NCBI RefSeq assembly: GCF_932526225.1
Contig: NC_064043.1
Span: 1,571,501-1,635,500, forward strand
From: Nematostella vectensis
Lineage: Eukaryota > Cnidaria > Anthozoa > Actiniaria > Edwardsiidae
Reading direction: 5' to 3'
Length of the DNA stretch: 64,000 nucleotides
The notes below the pieces were generated by a model. The model saw only the letters and a list, made by a program, of their open reading frames with translations, ran no database searches and was not told the DNA's origin. Each line of letters begins with the position of its first letter. Position 1 is the first letter of the stretch. Positions 21,301 through 32,800 of this stretch are shown here, piece by piece. A program made the position numbers and the translations under genes.

Positions 21301-24300
21301 CTCCACAATGCGCATGAGACACGCTTGGGAGATTTCGGGAATGAGAAATCCTTTAACGTTTAACCGATTTTTACTAAAGGACAGATTTTTAGAGGCTTTT
21401 TCTAAGGCGCACGATCAGTGATCGGCGGACCGTTATTGTAATAAAGGGGAGAAAGTTATTCTGAAACAAACTGAAAGAGACTTTTCAGAATGATGCACGT
21501 ACGCTAGCTTGTGTGCAGGGTCTGCTGGGATTTCTTTTCCAAACAGAAGATTTTTTCTTCGACGTGCTATAAACAAGTGTACAAAAACTCTAGTGTCAAC
21601 GGTACTAGCGTCAACCTTAGGAGGACACGTTTAGGCCCAAACCTGACGTAAGCCAGAATTATTCTATGTAAGTTATAAACGATCAGATGGTTTTGAGCGC
21701 CATACCCGTAAACGCCAGCCAACCCTGCCGATTTATATACTGGCCGCTTTGGCCCGTAACTAGCATGGGGTAGAGCGAGGCTCTCGCCTCGGTAACAATT
21801 GTGATAATTTGATTTAAAAAATAACATAGGGCCGTAATGGAAAGATAAACAAATGATCCGAGTTGTCATGGCATATTTTATCAACGCACAACAGCCTATG
21901 AAAAATCTCCCTCATCGGTAGCTGATTTTTTTCCTGGTGACTGGCCTATTAATTACAGCCGCGCTGGTTGAATCAAAGCTCTGTAACCCTTAATATAATT
22001 AACAAAAACGTAGGAAGAAACCACCGGACAGCCTCTATCTCTATCTGCTGGTGTGCGTCGGACCTTGTGGTCTGCGTCGACAGTTGATTAATTAATAAAA
22101 CCCTTAAAACCTCCCACATAACCTGCAATACTAAAAACGATATTTATATGATTCAATGTAACCGCTGTAATCTTCAATATATTGGGGAAACTAAACGCAA
22201 ATTGAAAGAACGCTTTAATGACCACCGCAGAACTGTAGACTCCCAAGCTCGGTCCATACCAACACACGCCGCTGAACACTTCCTAAAACCTAACCACTCC
22301 GCTTCTGACACAGAGCTCATACCTATTGAAAAAATAAGAAATAACCGCGACTCCATCCGCAAAGCAAGAGAAGCCACACTGATAGCTCGCGCTGGCACTC
22401 TTGAACCCGGTGGCCTCAACCGGCGTGAAGAAACCGTTTAGCTTCTTAGTAATCCACACCACCCTATTTACCATAAGTCACTCCTTACTCAATTACTATT
22501 TTTACCTTTTGTTAGTTAATCATCAATGAACTTTGTACATATACTAGCTGTAACATGCCATTGTAACTCATTTATAACCTGAAGAAGGCAGGTATTGGCC
22601 TGCCGAAACATCGTTCTAAAAAACATAAATCTGCGTTGTTGTCGACTTTTTCTTTTAAAGGTTTTCTTAATATAATGCTTAGACAGCTCGTTGAAAGAAA
22701 ATTTCTGGTGAAATGCATGTGTACCACCTATTGTGCTTATTTGATGGACGGAAATCAGTCATATTATTATATTTATATGTTGGCAAGAGGGATGTAAAAA
22801 AAGGCCGCGCGGAGCCTGGGTTCCAGTAGATTTCCTTCTTCCTCAAATGTAGCTTTTTATAGCTATTTTTTATAGCGTTTTTTTTTGTTCGGAATTCGAT
22901 AGAGTACAGCTTAAATGATAGAAATCGTTTTCAAATATGTGCATTTTTATCTTTTTTTGCCTCATGAAAAGGTATGAAAATCTGACCACAGGGTGCCCGC
23001 AACACCAGATTTCTAAAAAAAAGAATTGCTCTTTATCTATGGATCCGCTAATAGTACCGGTGGGCACCGGTCACAATATTAATTACCATCTCATAGACTA
23101 TAATTATACCAAGTTCGGTGCTTTTGTCCGCTGTGTATAGATTGAGCTCTTTTTGTGCGCTAAGCGACCCGACTAGAGGGCCTGATACTCAGGTTATCCA
23201 CTACATGAAACTCGCGCATGCGTTAAAACAACGCTGATCGATATGAAACAGGGGCTCATAAGTAGGGGCAATCATCTGTATCATCAGGGGCTCATAAGTA
23301 GGGGTAATCATCTGTATTATATAAGTGTCACGGCGTTTCCTAGGATCAGGCTATTTTTAGACGCACGGATTAGCCAATCAGATGGCAGGGCGGAAAAATT
23401 GACTTTGTCTCAAGGAATCCAAAATGGCGGACGAGAAGGGGGAAAACGACTTCTTACACTATTGTTAGTTAGTATCAAAAACCTTATGGATGATAATATC
23501 GCCTCTCAGCGACAGAATTTCGAGATCGATACAAATGATCACTTATTTTTTGCAAGAGCAAGAAAAAATGTCCTCGTAACAACGTTTGAGTCCACTTATG
23601 GAGAAATAAATAGTCCAAGGCTAGTAACAGAATGTTTCTTTCTCTGCGACAAAAAGGATTCAGAAATAAGAAGGCATATGACGACGTAGGTAGACTTTGA
23701 AAAGCAAGCGTCGTTTTACCCCTTCTCGGCCGCCATTTTGGATTCCTTGAGACAAAGTCATTTTTTCCGCCCTGTCATCTGATTGGCTAATCCGCGCGTC
23801 TAAAAATAGCCTGATCCTAGGAAACGCCGTGACACCTATATAGTACCAGAATGTGGGGAAGTTGATTGCCCCTACTTATGAGCCCCTGATGAAATCAATA
23901 TACAAATCAGCCGACTGGGAAACCTTTGGTGTGGACACGAAAAATCTCATACACTATATGAAACTCGCGCATGCGCTAAAAAGACCGCTGATCTGCATGA
24001 AATAAAAATACAAATCAACCGACTGGGAAGCCTGTGGTGTGGACACGAAAAATCATATGCGATACCAAGATTAGGTCGCTGCGCTCCCTTTGAGCAAAAA
24101 TAACCGACTACCGAAAAAAATGGAAGACGCCGGTAATCGTATTGTATAGTCTTTATCTCCATCGTAAACATGCAGAAATCGTACTACAGACTAATAACTA
24201 ATATAAAATAACCGATTACCGACAAAAAATGGGAGACGTCAGGAACTCATGTTATATAGTCTTTATCTCCATCGTAAACATGCAGAAATCGTACTACCGA

Positions 24301-26059
24301 AAAACACTAAAATAAAAATCCCGAACATAGAAAAACGAATTTCCAGGTTGTCTCGCAACCAATCGTTTTGTTTTTATTCGCCGTTTGCATTTATTTTGAA
24401 AAAAGGTGTATAAACACATCATTGTTCGTTCTCTTTCCCTTATTTCTCTTGTAGATTCGTGCTATTGGAATTTTGATAAAAAGAAACAGTGTAACTATAT
24501 CGTACTGTTTTAAAACGCCCAAAACCAGGGCGATCGGCGATAAAAAAAAGATTGTTTGGTCACACGACAACGTTTTATTCATAAAGCTGGGTGCAAACCA
24601 AAGAACGTTTTTTTTTTCATGTCTAGCACGTGTGTTTTTGCACACATGTTTCTTTGGCCCAATGTAATATTTTGTCTTTTCGGCGATAAATATTTTCTTC
24701 CTGTCGCTTCACCGGAAATAACTTCAAGTACTGGTCAAAGGCGAGCTTTTCTACGCAATAAAAAATTACGAAACTTAATCACCGAAAGGATCACCGAATC
24801 AATGTGATTCAAACTACAATCTTAAAGAACGCCAAACATTTTCTTTATAGTAAGAAATAGCCAATGCCTTAACAGGTTTTTGTTTTCTGTGAAAGGTCAA
24901 CCGACACACAGTACTTCCAAGCAGCATTTGGCACAATTTCACGACTCCAAGATAGTAGCGCTGCGAAAATGAGTAATAAACTCATTTTACTTAATTGATC
25001 CATTGTCTCAAATACTTCAACTTTTACCTTCAAAGAATAGTGTTCAAATACTCATTTTCTTTTCGGTAAATCAGCCTAAAAATGACAAATATTTTTACCA
25101 TCGGCACACACTTTTTAAGGATAATGAAATGCGCGTGTTTGGCCGATAGCACAATTGGACTTGAAGACGTCTACGCGTTTGGAGAGATTAAAATCATTTA
25201 CATAAACCGCGACGCGAAATTTAGATTTTCTTTATTGAAATGTAAACAATACCAAAATTCATAAGGAGCAACCGACACATTAACATTTGGAGTTTTTAAA
25301 AGTCTGATTTTTTTGTAAAAAAAAAATATATATATAGAAATGTGTAAAACTATGTTTAGCTAGTAAACCTAAGTGATTTTTTTTTGTGATGTTGAGAATG
25401 TCAGCAAGGAAATCTGATCGGGAAGTAATCTCAACAATGGCTGATTCTCAAACTGCAATTAACATTGTCGGGGTTTGGGGGTCAACTTTGTAACTAAAGA
25501 AATTCCTAAAATGTTCATTATCTCCGGGACCAGGGGAAATTAATTAGCCACGCCAAGTATTACCATTAAACCAAGAATGTGCTTAGAAGTCTTAAGGATA
25601 TTGGATGAATTCGTGGGGTTTTGGTGAGTACGAGATAGTGATGTTTGCATACCTATAGAGAATGCAGTCTTCGTAGATTTTATTAAAGTCTTCTTTGGAG
25701 ATGAGCTTGCATCGATTCACCACTTGTCCGATTGCTCCAACACTTCGCATCATTCTTACTTGCTCAACGTTACAATTCCTTCCCTGGATATTCATGCGCT
25801 TGAGTTTCGTGTACACTGTGTGCATTCCAGATACCAGATCTTTGAGAAAGTATTCATAGACTTGCGGGAAACACAACAAGTCTTCGCCATCGACGTTAAA
25901 CGCGGCAATATCAATGCCATTCACGGTGACTGTCTTTAGCTTGTACTCTTTTCCGAGGGGTAACGAAGGTGTGTCGTGCTCGATGAAGCTGTAGTCAGAA
26001 GTTTGTGGAGTTTGTGGATGGTGAGGAGGAGGCGAGTACACTGCAGTAGGCGACTCCAT
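15320..26059 (-). CDS. DACH: Dachshund homologue, nuclear transcription cofactor, eight coding exons
   Basis: Exons (minus): 26059-25653, 19865-19226, 19063-18949, 18591-18508, 17857-17792, 16168-16094, 15748-15683, 15459-15320. Phases agree throughout, giving about 530 aa. Residues 41-132 form the DACHbox-N (Ski/Sno/Dac fold): FNVDGEDLLCFPQ, LVSGMHTVYTKLKR, CNVEQVRMMRSVGAI and NRCKLISKEDF are diagnostic. Exon 2 encodes a Ser/Pro/Thr-rich linker after a basic GPGRRKK patch. Exons 3-8 encode the DACHbox-C coiled coil, beginning GGSIETLLRNIQGLL and containing LQKKLKREKKAKRKL. Dachshund proteins are nuclear cofactors that work with Eyes absent and Six proteins. The acceptor chosen for exon 5 (17857) is fixed by phase and by the LQKKLKREKK match. 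Intron 1 is 5.8 kb and full of nested mobile elements; introns 4 and 5 hold minisatellites. Confidence 0.93.
15866..16033. repeat. (GGGTA)n pentanucleotide array in a Dachshund intron
   Basis: About 33 uninterrupted GGGTA copies with one variant (GGATA near 15901), followed by a short (GGTG)n run and GGGTAGG. It lies 60 bp from the exon 6 donor. The plus strand has a GGG run every five bases and is a potential G-quadruplex; the minus strand gives a spurious Thr-Leu-Pro-Tyr-Pro ORF. Confidence 0.98.
16195..17765. repeat. 25-bp minisatellite in Dachshund intron 5
   Basis: About 62 copies of a 25-bp unit (TATTATCCATGGCGTAATCA then TGCCA). Successive TCCATGGCGT strings are exactly 25 bp apart. 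Variation is concentrated at a few positions (TGCTA/TGCCA/TACCA, AACC/AATC/AATT), and blocks of about 10 units recur, for example around 16450-16620 and 16990-17160. The array runs from 27 bp upstream of the exon 6 acceptor to 30 bp from the exon 5 donor, so it fills the intron. Confidence 0.97.
18121..18497. repeat. 22-bp minisatellite beside Dachshund exon 4
   Basis: Seventeen copies of a 22-bp unit (CATAATGATAGTGCTGGCAG plus GT or GC). It starts about 10 bp inside intron 4 from the exon 4 donor. Upstream sequence (17925-18070) is a looser ATG/GATGAT-rich simple repeat. Confidence 0.96.
18821..18962. repeat. 42-bp tandem repeat containing the Dachshund exon 3 donor
   Basis: ACCTTTCTCG occurs at 18821, 18863, 18905 and 18947, exactly 42 bp apart. 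On the minus strand each unit reads GAGAAAG|GTAGAG (the most distal is GTATAA), so the genuine exon 3 donor at 18949/18948 is followed by three further copies, all in one open frame. Confidence 0.9.
19928..20143. repeat. Left flank of a ~108-bp satellite-like repeat
   Basis: Contains AAATCAGCCAACTGGGAAGC, TGTGGTGTGGACACGAAAAA and ATCCACTACAT. The same order recurs at 23207-24060 to the right of the inserted elements. It is the pre-insertion host sequence of the element at 20144-23195. Confidence 0.6.
20571..20600 (+). other. YY1-like start site followed by a strong donor, inside the transposon
   Basis: CCAAGATGGCGGC at 20566-20578 resembles a YY1-type initiator with a start codon. The ten-codon frame MAAYIGIVYA ends exactly at GTAAGT (20601-20606). 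It looks like a promoter plus first exon carried by the element. No second exon was found. Confidence 0.25.
22148..22441 (+). pseudogene. GIY-YIG endonuclease domain of a Penelope-like element, truncated
   Basis: The 97-residue frame starts IQCNRCNLQYIGETKRKLKE, followed by RFNDHR and HAAEHF. The Y-I-G element of the GIY-YIG fold and the following basic residues are intact. In Penelope-like elements this domain follows the reverse transcriptase and nicks target DNA. The upstream zinc-binding and reverse-transcriptase parts are absent, so the copy is dead on its own. Confidence 0.75.
22579..22608 (+). ncRNA. Hammerhead-ribozyme-like core in the Penelope-like 3' region
   Basis: CUGAAGA, then a helix GGCAGG/CCUGCC closed by UAUUGG, then GAAAC fits the hammerhead order CUGANGA, stem II, GAAA, except for one extra A before stem II. 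A two-base stem III plus GUU could give the NUH cleavage triplet, and ATTTAT/ATAAAT could form part of stem I. Penelope-like elements are known to carry hammerhead motifs. The stem I base is poorly paired, so activity is doubtful. Confidence 0.35.
23207..24305. repeat. Right part of the ~108-bp satellite-like repeat and its tandem copies
   Basis: CGACTGGGAAGCCTGTGGTG-type units recur at about 23908 and 24022, with ATGAAACTCGCGCATGCG at 23204 and 23959. A second tandem pair (AACCGACTACCG / AACCGATTACCG, 24102 and 24210) repeats every 108 bp, including TATAGTCTTTATCTCCATCG. This block has been interrupted by the element at 23249-23888. Confidence 0.65.
23249..23888. mobile_element. 640-bp inverted-repeat element (MITE) with ATGAAA target duplication
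   Basis: It begins CAGGGGCTCATAAGTAGGGG and ends with the exact inverse. Long arms of about 190 bp share CCTAGGATCAGGCTATTTTT and GACTTTGTCTCAAGGAATCC. Flanks are ATGAAA at 23243-23248 and 23889-23894. The left tip is tandemly duplicated once (second copy at 23285). The internal plus-strand ORF begins in the arm and resembles no protein I know. Confidence 0.8.
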
Positions 26060-29000
26060 GTTGGATTAGACTCTGTTTGAAATGCAAAACTTCAAATAAC
26101 AAACTTCAAAAATCAACAAGGTTGTTAAATTTTGACAATGTTATTGACCACGTGGGACCTGGTGTTAATCTTCCATTGCCCATTTGTAGTAAGAGGCCAC
26201 TCCCCATCGTCAATTCCGCGCTTCTCATTGGCTACATCGTGACGTATATCTCGGAGTCAATCAAAAAATATGAAGATTGTTAATTACGTTTCAGGCTTTT
26301 GAAGAGAGGGGATTGAGTCCTTGAGAATGCCGCGTTTTCGCTGATAGCCAGCATTTCGCTCGCGGCTTCGGATACTGTAAGGCAATCTTCTTTATTAGTT
26401 TGCAGGAAATGAGGATACCAGCTTGAAAACGAATTGTCTCAGCAAGGGATCCTAATTCAAAACTATCCTTTGATCAAAAACAGTCACAAAGATTAGATTT
26501 AATTACACAGTTAATACCAACATAACAAATTTTCCGAAATTTAATCTAGGTCACACAATTTCGAAACTTAAAAACTATACTGTTTCATAAAATAAAATTA
26601 CTGCAAAGCCGATATTTAATATTAACACAATGCGCTTTAAATGCTTCACTCTTTTTGTCTTACTACCACCGGTACAAAGCATAATAATAATGATAATAAT
26701 ATAGCATTGTGATGTTGTATCCGCGCGAGATGTGAAGGAATGTTCTTTCGTCTCTAGTTTACAAAGGTATTAATCACTTTCTGTTAGCATTAAATGAATA
26801 TTCCTCTTGTGTTGCTTTCAGGCGCATGATTGATTGGATAGTGGAAATCGCTTTGTTTGCCTACAAAGCATTCCGATATTACAGTGTCACTCGACCATCC
26901 GACAAATAGAACAGATAATAAAAAGAGCACGGCTTTCACGAAACTAATTTGATAAAGATGATAACTGTATCTTGTATAATGACCACATTATGCGTTCAAC
27001 TAAGTGAGTTTCTTGGTTAGTCAGTTAACCAATGTTTGTCAGAGTGTAGCCAGTATAGATTTATAGCCTACAAGGAAAACTTGAAATCCGATATTCATCA
27101 GCTCTTCAACTCTTGGCTCTTTCAACAAAGTTTATTTTGTTTTCTATTAGAGAGGTGTTATTTCTGGCTCGCAGACGGCCTCAAGCGATAAGCTAAATCT
27201 AAGCTGTCCAACCAACCAGGTTTAACAGCTTTTAATCTTTGTGTAAGATTTTCAGCGAACAAATGCTCAGTGGCAATTAATAAATAAAAAAATACCATTA
27301 CACTTTTCACAATTTAGGATTATATATTGCTGTTTACTCAGCCTGGCAAAAAAGGACCTACTTTAAGCACAGTTGATAACAGGAAGTACGTTTGTCATAG
27401 CTAAAACCAAAATTCTTTTTCATTCCATTTCTATTTATAAAATGTCTTTCTTTGGTCTTGATGCGTTTTATTACGGTTTCCGGGGAGTCTGCACTCATTC
27501 TTTTATAAGAACGTCTAATTTTCAATGAGGCAGGGCCATTCCTTATTTTTGGAATATTTTAAGTCCCAAAATATTCTTAACATTTAAATAATTTTAAATT
27601 AAATTAAACATCAGGAAGAGAATTACACAGATAATCAATAGCATATATCATGTCCTTAGCATGTTCATAAAAACGTTCTTATAAAAATTAGTGTATATCT
27701 ACAAGAGACATTCCGATATGTTGATGTTTGACGTGTCGGATTAAGAGTAAATCTTGAATCTTATTATTTTCACTGCATTCTGTTCTCAAATGTCAACTCG
27801 TACAAAAGCTGGTTTAGTAAGTGAACTGATAATGAACAATTCAGCAATTAAATAATGGACTTTGGACACAGTGTTATATTATGAGCTCAATATCCGATGG
27901 CAAAAGAGTCGAAAAATGAACAAGACAACAAATACTAGTATTTATAAACGCGAACATTTTTCGCATAGAAATTTCAGCGTACCTGTAATTCAGTATGAGG
28001 TTTCAATTCTTGTGTTTTTATTTTTCTGCAAATATGAAATTCGAGTTTTGCGAGCCTTTCTAGACTTCGTTGCCTTTTTGATTAATCCAGAAATTTCTGC
28101 GTAACCTTGTTAAAATAACGCTAAAATTAACTGTGAACCTGTGAACTTGCACCCATTGAAGAGATTAAGACATACTTAGACTAATGACGGCACATGTTAT
28201 TTTATGACAGCACATGTTATTTTATATAACTGAGTTACTCTGTTATTTATGACCAAAATAGATGACGATGTAGGAAATGCTGACGATGGCAAGGAAGCAT
28301 CGTGATGTGCACCCTTAAACATCACCGTATTGTGAATTCCGCGTATAGATTTTTCCTGGTCTAGCATACGCTCATTTATCGTGAAACGTCATGACCATTT
28401 TCGAACTCAGGAATCATACGTTTAAAGCATTATCACACCCGCACGCCACGGTCACTTTTGCGCCTAGAGGTTTGGTGAGTTGGGGGTCCGAGAAAAAAAA
28501 ATACTGTTAGGTTCGATGCAAATCTTATCTTTTAGGGTAAAAATTCAAAGAAACATTTAGGTTTCTAATAAGCACAAAATAGGAACTTACAGAAACCAAG
28601 ACGCTTTTCCTCCTTGGAGAAACAAATGGCGTATCTTTTGTGGTGTTATTTTACTTCATAACAAACAGCTTTTATCTAAAACATGGACGCTTTTTAGACT
28701 TGATGAATTTGAAAGCCTAATATGCTTTTTTTTCTAACAGGTGGTTTAAGCAATGATTTCAAGAATAAACCAATAGCATATCAATATACATTAACATCGT
28801 TTGACAGTTTGACATTTTTTTGTTTCTCAAGTGTAAGTCGAAAATACGTTTTTTTAACAATACGCGTACTATAAACTTCTCCAATTCTAAGTTAACTGAT
28901 TTAGATGTTAATACATCGTTTTGAGGAAATGCAGAAACGATATAGTTTTTTTATATACAATACTATATAGACATACTTTGATTTTCTATCTCTTAACAAT

Positions 29001-29086
29001 TTATGTTTTCAACATAAACTTCAGGAAGGCGCCATAGGAAAAACAATGCCCGCTGAAATTGTCAATTCTCGATAGATGTCATGACT
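26060..29086. other. Intergenic: Dachshund upstream region, no gene seen
   Basis: About 3 kb of AT-rich sequence lies between the Dachshund start and a MITE near 29.1 kb. No exon with supported splice sites was seen on either strand. The Dachshund promoter should lie in the first few hundred bases; I see no decisive motif. Some GATAAT/ATAATAAT simple repeats occur near 26690. Confidence 0.5.
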
Positions 29087-29344
29087 TTTCGAATAAGGTT
29101 GCACCGTCGAGAATCCATGTGTCGTAGCCCACGGTGGTTCATGGGTAGCGTATCAACGACTAAATCCTTGTATGTGAAAGCTATGTGAATGTTCATAAGA
29201 ACATGAACAAGAAATCTACAGCTTTTAAAACCTGCATTTGTATTTTATTTACGCTTATTTCATTAGTTATTTCGTACCCATGGAGTACTGCGGGTTACGA
29301 TACACAGATTCTCCGAGTTTAACCTTACTTGAAATAAGTGTATC
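29087..29344. mobile_element. MITE family A, copy 2
   Basis: The left arm (AATAAGGTTGCACCGTCGAG, AATCCATGTGTCGTAGCCCA) and right arm (CTGCGGGTTACGATACACAG … ACTTGAAATAAGTGTAT) are inverted repeats. The same arms make up the copy at 56.4 kb. No coding capacity. Confidence 0.65.
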
Positions 29345-29873
29345 TCCTATCGTAGAGGTGAAACGGATTTTTATAAAGGTGCCGATGGATCAAACCGATT
29401 GTTATGCAACCTTATAACGAATCGTGCTTTCCCGAACCCGAGGAGGCTTTATTGCTGATGGTTTAAAAAAACAACCTACAAATTATTCTTGATCCTGAGA
29501 TTGATGTTCGAGCAGGATCAACCTTCATCTTCAATTGATTTAAAACCTCTTTTTCACGAATAGTCTTCCAGAACATGTTGCTCCATCAGAATTCACGGCA
29601 CAGTAAGCACGATTGGCTGCAGTATTCCTTTAATTATAACCTCCTTGTAATCGTGATCCTGATGGCTCCAAATAAATCGTAGACATAAAACAGGCTTTTC
29701 TAGATTAAACACGATTGACGGCAGGATATTCCTCTTCTTGTTATGTGACGGTAGTGTTAGTCAGGTTTTCCTTGGTAAAACACGAATGATTACCAGTTGT
29801 TCTCCTTTCAAGAGATACCATATTTTAGATCGAGGTCCTGACCTTTATGCCTGATACAGATTGTAGCTCCTCC

Positions 29874-32800
29874 TCATGTTTTACCGCCAAGGTTAAACAC
29901 GATTGAGCGCAGGTTGAGTGCGAGGAAGGCGTTGCCGGGGTCACTGTTACGCAGTAGCTCTTGGATTATCGGTTGGATCTGGAACGCTTCGAAATATCGG
30001 CGGTTACCCCTGCAATAGGAATGGTTATCAATGGTTACCCCTGCAAAAGGAATGGTTATTAATGGTTATACACCTGCAATAGGAATGGTTATCAATGGTT
30101 ATACCCCTGCAATAGAAATGGTTATCAATGGTTATACCCCTGCAATAGAAATGGTTATCAATGGTTATACCCCTGCAATAGGAATGGTTATCAATGGTTA
30201 CACCCCTGCAATAGGAATGGTCATCAATGGTTATACCCCTGCAATAGAAATGGTTATCAATGGTTATACCCCTGCAATAGGAATGGTTATCAATGGTTAT
30301 ACCCCTGCAATAGGAATGGTCATCAATGGTTATACCCCTGCAATAGAAATGGTTATCAATATGTATGGATACATACTTGTTCTTGGAAAGGTCTGAGAAA
30401 CCTTATACATACACATACTGATACATACTTGTTCTTGGAAAGGTCTGAGAAACCCTATGCATACACATACTGATACATTTTTGTTCTTGGAAAGGTCTGA
30501 CATACCTTATACATATACATGGCAACATTATACATACACAAACTGATATATACTAGTTCTTACTAGATACTCTGATACATACTTGTTCTTGGAAAGTCGC
30601 TGAAGTACAATGCTCAGCTTCTCGATGGCCTTGACTCCTGTCCCTTTGAACTGCAGCAGAGCCACGCATGCGCGGAACCAAGGCTCGTTACAACAGCTCT
30701 CCAGAAACGCCTGGAGAAATGCTAAAATAGAAGCAATAATCGCGTAAATGGAAAAATGTAAAGAAGTAATGATACAAAAAGGTGTGTAGAAATATAGGGA
30801 GGCGAGTAATTTATACTGTCGAAAGAAAAGCTTTAAAAAACGCAGTTGAGATCATATCAATCAATCAAAATAGCCATTCAGGTTAGATAAATGAGTTAAT
30901 CTGTAAGATAAATATAATATTGCAGTATGTTCATCTCACATTAAGTGAATGTGAACGGGTCACGTGCTTGACCTCGGTGTCTGTGTAAAGTCTCGTGGTG
31001 TTGAAAGATGGACAGAACACTGGGATAACTTACGTGAGTCCATCGACATTTGTAACATGACATCTATGCTGCTATTCAGCAATGCCTGAGGAAGAGTGCA
31101 CATAGACAACATATCATAATGAAAATTAACAAATCGCATTTGACGTTTGGCTAGGAAGAATAAGGACGAAAACGGGAAAATGAAGTCACCTTTTGTGCCG
31201 GTTTCATGTAGGGGAGGATGACATTGACTCCTTCGAATGTCAGGAAAAGCTGTTTACCCTGAAAAGCGACATAAACATATGCAGGAGGTTCCGCTATAAA
31301 AGGGAAAGCTCCTCCCATCCCCTGGCTCAAATTTGCAATTATAATCAGAATACGGCCACGCTAGCTGTCACAAATTCCAAGTCTCCTGTAAAATTGATTA
31401 TCTCTGAGTCTAAGTCGGATGGGATAACATTTTGCACTGGTAACAAGACAGTTGTCTTAAGAGATTGATAAATTAGTTATTTGCTGTCCACTCACGTTTT
31501 CGGTGCAAAATTTTACATTTTGCGCTATCCATTATCTAGCGCACCTGCATAAATTATTCTCGCGCTGTGATAGAAATGCTCGTATTTAGAGCGCACACAG
31601 CTTGGTATAGCATTATTTTATGATAGATAGAAACATTTTTAGATGGACAACTCTATGAATGATATTTATTTTGGTTTTGAATATGAAATTTGAATTTAGC
31701 GCTCAGAGCAATTGTCCTGACATAGTGACTCATTTACGGCTGATTGATAACTGATTGTTTTTGAGCCCGGGGGTGGGAGGAGCTTTCCCTTTTATAGCGG
31801 AACCTCGTGTTTAAGTCTAGCGAGAAATTAGCGTGACAACTAGAGAGAGTGCTCAACGTCGTCACGCAAGTTGAACGTGGCTCAATAGAGTAATACTGTA
31901 TATAGGTAACCAAGGTAGAGTCTAGCGTGACAGGAGAGTGTAGCATGGCTAAGTCGAATGTCACATATCTCCGTCACGCAACATGTGTTTAGGGTGACAT
32001 ATGGAGTCTACAGTCACTGGTAAGAGTCTGTCTAGTCTAGTAAGACAAGTGCATTCTAGCGTGACCGGGTAGCGTCTGGTGTGACGTGGAGTGTAGCATA
32101 GCTGAGTGGTGTGAATCGTGACATCATAAGGTCACGCGAGGCGAGTCCAGCGTGACTATATAGAGTCAAGTGTGACTTACCATGTCATCACGCAAGTCAT
32201 TTTTGAGGACATCAAATACATGAGCAAGGTGGTCGACTGAAAGAGAATAAACGACGGAGTACGGAATACCGTATTTCATTAGGTTGTCTGTAATAGTGTT
32301 AATATTGCAAGGCGCGTAAACAGGGGCTACGTAGGGTGAACCCCGAAAACCCCAAAAGTTGTGAAGTTCCTTAGTAGAATAATGGAAGCAGGGTATTCTG
32401 AAGCTCCAACCTGGGAACGCGCTTGCTTGCATCGTATGGAAGCTGGCAATACGCATTTATTTGAAAGGTGTACACTTGTTCATCTTACCTTGTGAAAGCG
32501 TCTTGAGAATGATAAGTGAAGACAACAGTCTGACGCCGAGGTTAGGGCTGTGGAAGTAAAGGTCGCTCTTCCCTCTATCAGTGCGGGACAGACCTGTCAC
32601 TAGGCCGTCCTCGGTAAACCTGATTGGCTGAGTAGAAACAATTACACATTGTTGAACAAGATATTGTGGGATGTTGATAGTCAGTATTAGCTTATTCAGG
32701 GTGCGATTTTATACTATGAGCGATAACGATAACCAGGCAGTCCTCGTTTGCTAAGAATATCAAACATCTATATTATAAATATTTTTCACTAATCTAGAAG

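Larger units (their letters stand above)
22002..22690 (+). mobile_element. Penelope-like retroelement, 5'-truncated copy 1
   Basis: Order: a 101-bp segment (22002-22102) that is the inverse of the 3' terminal segment of copy 2 (57699-57792), then the C-terminal ORF with a GIY-YIG domain, then a 3' region with TTTATAACCTGAAGAAGGCA and CGTTGTTGTCGAC. Penelope-like elements commonly have an inverted terminal segment, a GIY-YIG endonuclease at the C-terminus and 5' truncation. The reverse transcriptase part is missing. Confidence 0.75.
20144..23195. mobile_element. 3.05-kb terminal-inverted-repeat DNA transposon with 11-bp target duplication
   Basis: The left end (AGCCTGAGTATCTGGC) and the reverse complement of the right end (AACCTGAGTATCAGGC) match. 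Similarity continues inwards for roughly 250 bp: GCGGACAAAAGCACC near 20245 versus its complement near 23115, and GACCGGTGCCCACCGGTAC near 20300 versus 23055. Both flanks carry ATCCACTACAT (20133-20143 and 23196-23206), an 11-bp target duplication that fits a Mutator-like element. No transposase is visible, so it is non-autonomous. It contains a Penelope-like fragment and lies in Dachshund intron 1. Confidence 0.75.

Noticed and set aside
23243-23689. 148-codon ORF
   Set aside because: It starts in the terminal inverted repeat of the 640-bp MITE and resembles no known protein.
27862-28104. 80-codon plus-strand ORF upstream of Dachshund
   Set aside because: AT-rich random frame with no splice context, domain or codon pattern.
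30031-30396. 121-codon ORF with 11-residue period
   Set aside because: Read-through of the 33-bp minisatellite on the strand opposite to CCDC138.
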